Shown here: positions 61,797 to 64,000 of the stretch, piece after piece | How the letters are laid out: the number at the start of each line of letters is the position of its first letter | Numbering within the stretch: the first letter of the stretch is position 1 | Notes under the pieces: model-generated | What the model was told of the DNA's origin: nothing | Database searches by the model: none | Seen by the model: only the letters and a program-made list of their open reading frames with translations | Position numbers and translations under genes: made by a program | Origin: JAJYKC01 sp035545735 | Lineage (GTDB): Bacteria; Acidobacteriota; Terriglobia; Bryobacterales; Bryobacteraceae | Assembly (NCBI GenBank): GCA_035545735.1 | Contig: DASZXS010000065.1 | Span: 186,001-250,000 of the forward strand | Length of the DNA: 64,000 bases | Reading direction: 5' to 3'

Positions 61797-61823
61797 TTGG
61801 CACTCTCGGGGAGAGTGTGCTAA
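61797..61823. promoter_or_regulatory. CIRCE operator (HrcA binding site)
   Basis: TTGGCACTC-N9-GTGTGCTAA matches the CIRCE consensus TTAGCACTC-N9-GAGTGCTAA at 16 of 18 arm positions, with the correct 9-base spacer. It lies about 94 bases upstream of groES. HrcA should repress groESL through it. hrcA itself is not in the window. Confidence 0.93.
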
Positions 61824-61916
61824 TAAAATGAGTGTAGCGTCATTTCTACAAGACACCGGGAAGCTCGCGAGAGCAAGCTTCGTTCCGTATCTAAACACTA
61901 GGAGGTTTTTGAGGCG

Positions 61917-62231
61917 ATGAATATCCGACCGCTTTATGACCGGATTGTGGTCAAGCGCATTGAGGAAACCGAAACCAAACACGGTTCCCTTTTCATTCCG
62001 GATTCCGCAAAGGAAAAGCCGCAGGAAGGGGAAGTGGTTGCTGTTGGGAAGGGCAAGCGTCTGGAAGACGGCAAGGTAATCCCGCTCGATGTGAAGGCGG
62101 GCGACCGGATTCTGTTTGGGAAGTACTCCGGCAGCGACATCAAATTGGATGGCAACGAGTACCTGATTATGCGCGAGGACGAGGTTCTCGGCATTCTCGA
62201 GAGTGGCTCGAAATCGGCCAAGGTTGCCTAA
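61917..62231 (+). CDS. groS: Co-chaperonin GroES
   Basis: The 104-residue lid protein caps GroEL. It starts MNIRPLYDRIVVKRIEETE and carries the mobile loop ETKHGSLFIPDSAKEKPQEG, the dome and EGEVVAVGKGKR segments, plus the C-terminal YLIMREDEVLGIL. A TAGGAGG ribosome-binding site precedes the ATG. It is the first gene behind CIRCE, with groEL 49 bases downstream. Confidence 0.97.
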   Translation: MNIRPLYDRIVVKRIEETETKHGSLFIPDSAKEKPQEGEVVAVGKGKRLEDGKVIPLDVKAGDRILFGKYSGSDIKLDGNEYLIMREDEVLGILESGSKSAKVA

Positions 62232-62280
62232 GGCGCCCGGCCGGCACGAAATTCGAGATTAAAAATTTAGGAGATTTGGA

Positions 62281-63912
<1,632 letters not shown>

Positions 63913-63935
63913 AAATAGTCTCGTTTTATACGCAG

Positions 63936-63968
63936 AAAAGCCCGTCTCTTACCCGGAGACGGGCTTTT
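63936..63968 (+). terminator. Rho-independent terminator of groESL
   Basis: AAAAGCCCGTCTC (63936-63948) pairs over 13 bases with GAGACGGGCTTTT (63956-63968) around the loop TTACCCG. The stem's 3' side supplies the T-run. It lies 23 bases after the groEL stop and is the strongest terminator in the window. Confidence 0.9.
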
Positions 63969-64000
63969 CCGTTGATAGACTGAAGAGAGCGGGCGGTTAG

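Overview
The window reads as chromosomal DNA of a GC-rich, Gram-negative acidobacterium, most likely of the Bryobacterales/Solibacter type. Pointers are a secreted protein ending in a TIGR03437-like domain, a secreted VWFA-related protein, Tat-exported Gfo/Idh/MocA oxidoreductases, a DinB protein, abundant exported hydrolases and an LPS-export (Lpt) locus. The taxonomic call is inference from gene content. Genes fill nearly the whole window. No gene-free stretch exceeds about 220 bases, and I saw no rRNA, tRNA, CRISPR array, insertion sequence or prophage.

Layout. 1-3.2 kb: the end of a DHH-type phosphoesterase, then ftsY-ribD-ribE on the minus strand. 3.2-8.9 kb: a parvulin-type isomerase, thiD, an Old Yellow Enzyme and two tandem Gfo/Idh/MocA oxidoreductases. 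9-19.3 kb: ZIP transporter, lytic transglycosylase, HD-GYP response regulator, family 5 uracil-DNA glycosylase, an unknown secreted protein, DinB, quinone oxidoreductase, trmFO-xer, a double thioredoxin-fold protein and a methyltransferase. 19.2-23.6 kb: modA, then the heat-shock operon dnaK-dnaJ-hspR (no grpE). 23.6-30.8 kb: lactate permease, purS, an unknown polytopic membrane protein, a FecR-domain protein, a TIGR03437 protein and a beta-propeller lipoprotein. 30.8-37.8 kb: guaB, an M50/CBS protease, a multicopper oxidase, a phospholipase C/acid phosphatase-type enzyme and an alpha/beta hydrolase.

37.8-42.4 kb is the most interesting block: an ECF sigma factor, a membrane anti-sigma factor with a zinc-binding HxxxCxxC motif, a 259-residue protein I do not recognise, and a TPR-CHAT (caspase-like) lipoprotein with an intact His/Cys dyad. 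All four are collinear and tightly packed. This looks like a signalling module in which a CHAT peptidase and a sigma/anti-sigma pair may act together.

42.4-64 kb: a UBP-type zinc finger, sodC, tsaC/sua5 and prfB (with the classical CTT TGA C programmed +1 frameshift), a HEAT-repeat protein, two convergent SDRs, a VWFA protein whose start codon overlaps that of selB, an arabinofuranosidase/ribulokinase pair, ComEA-like and YidB-like small proteins, an S9 peptidase, a two-component system, lptB with an LptC-LptA-like fusion, and groES-groEL behind a near-consensus CIRCE operator and ahead of a strong terminator. The chaperone genes therefore appear split between HrcA/CIRCE (groESL) and HspR (dnaKJ) control.
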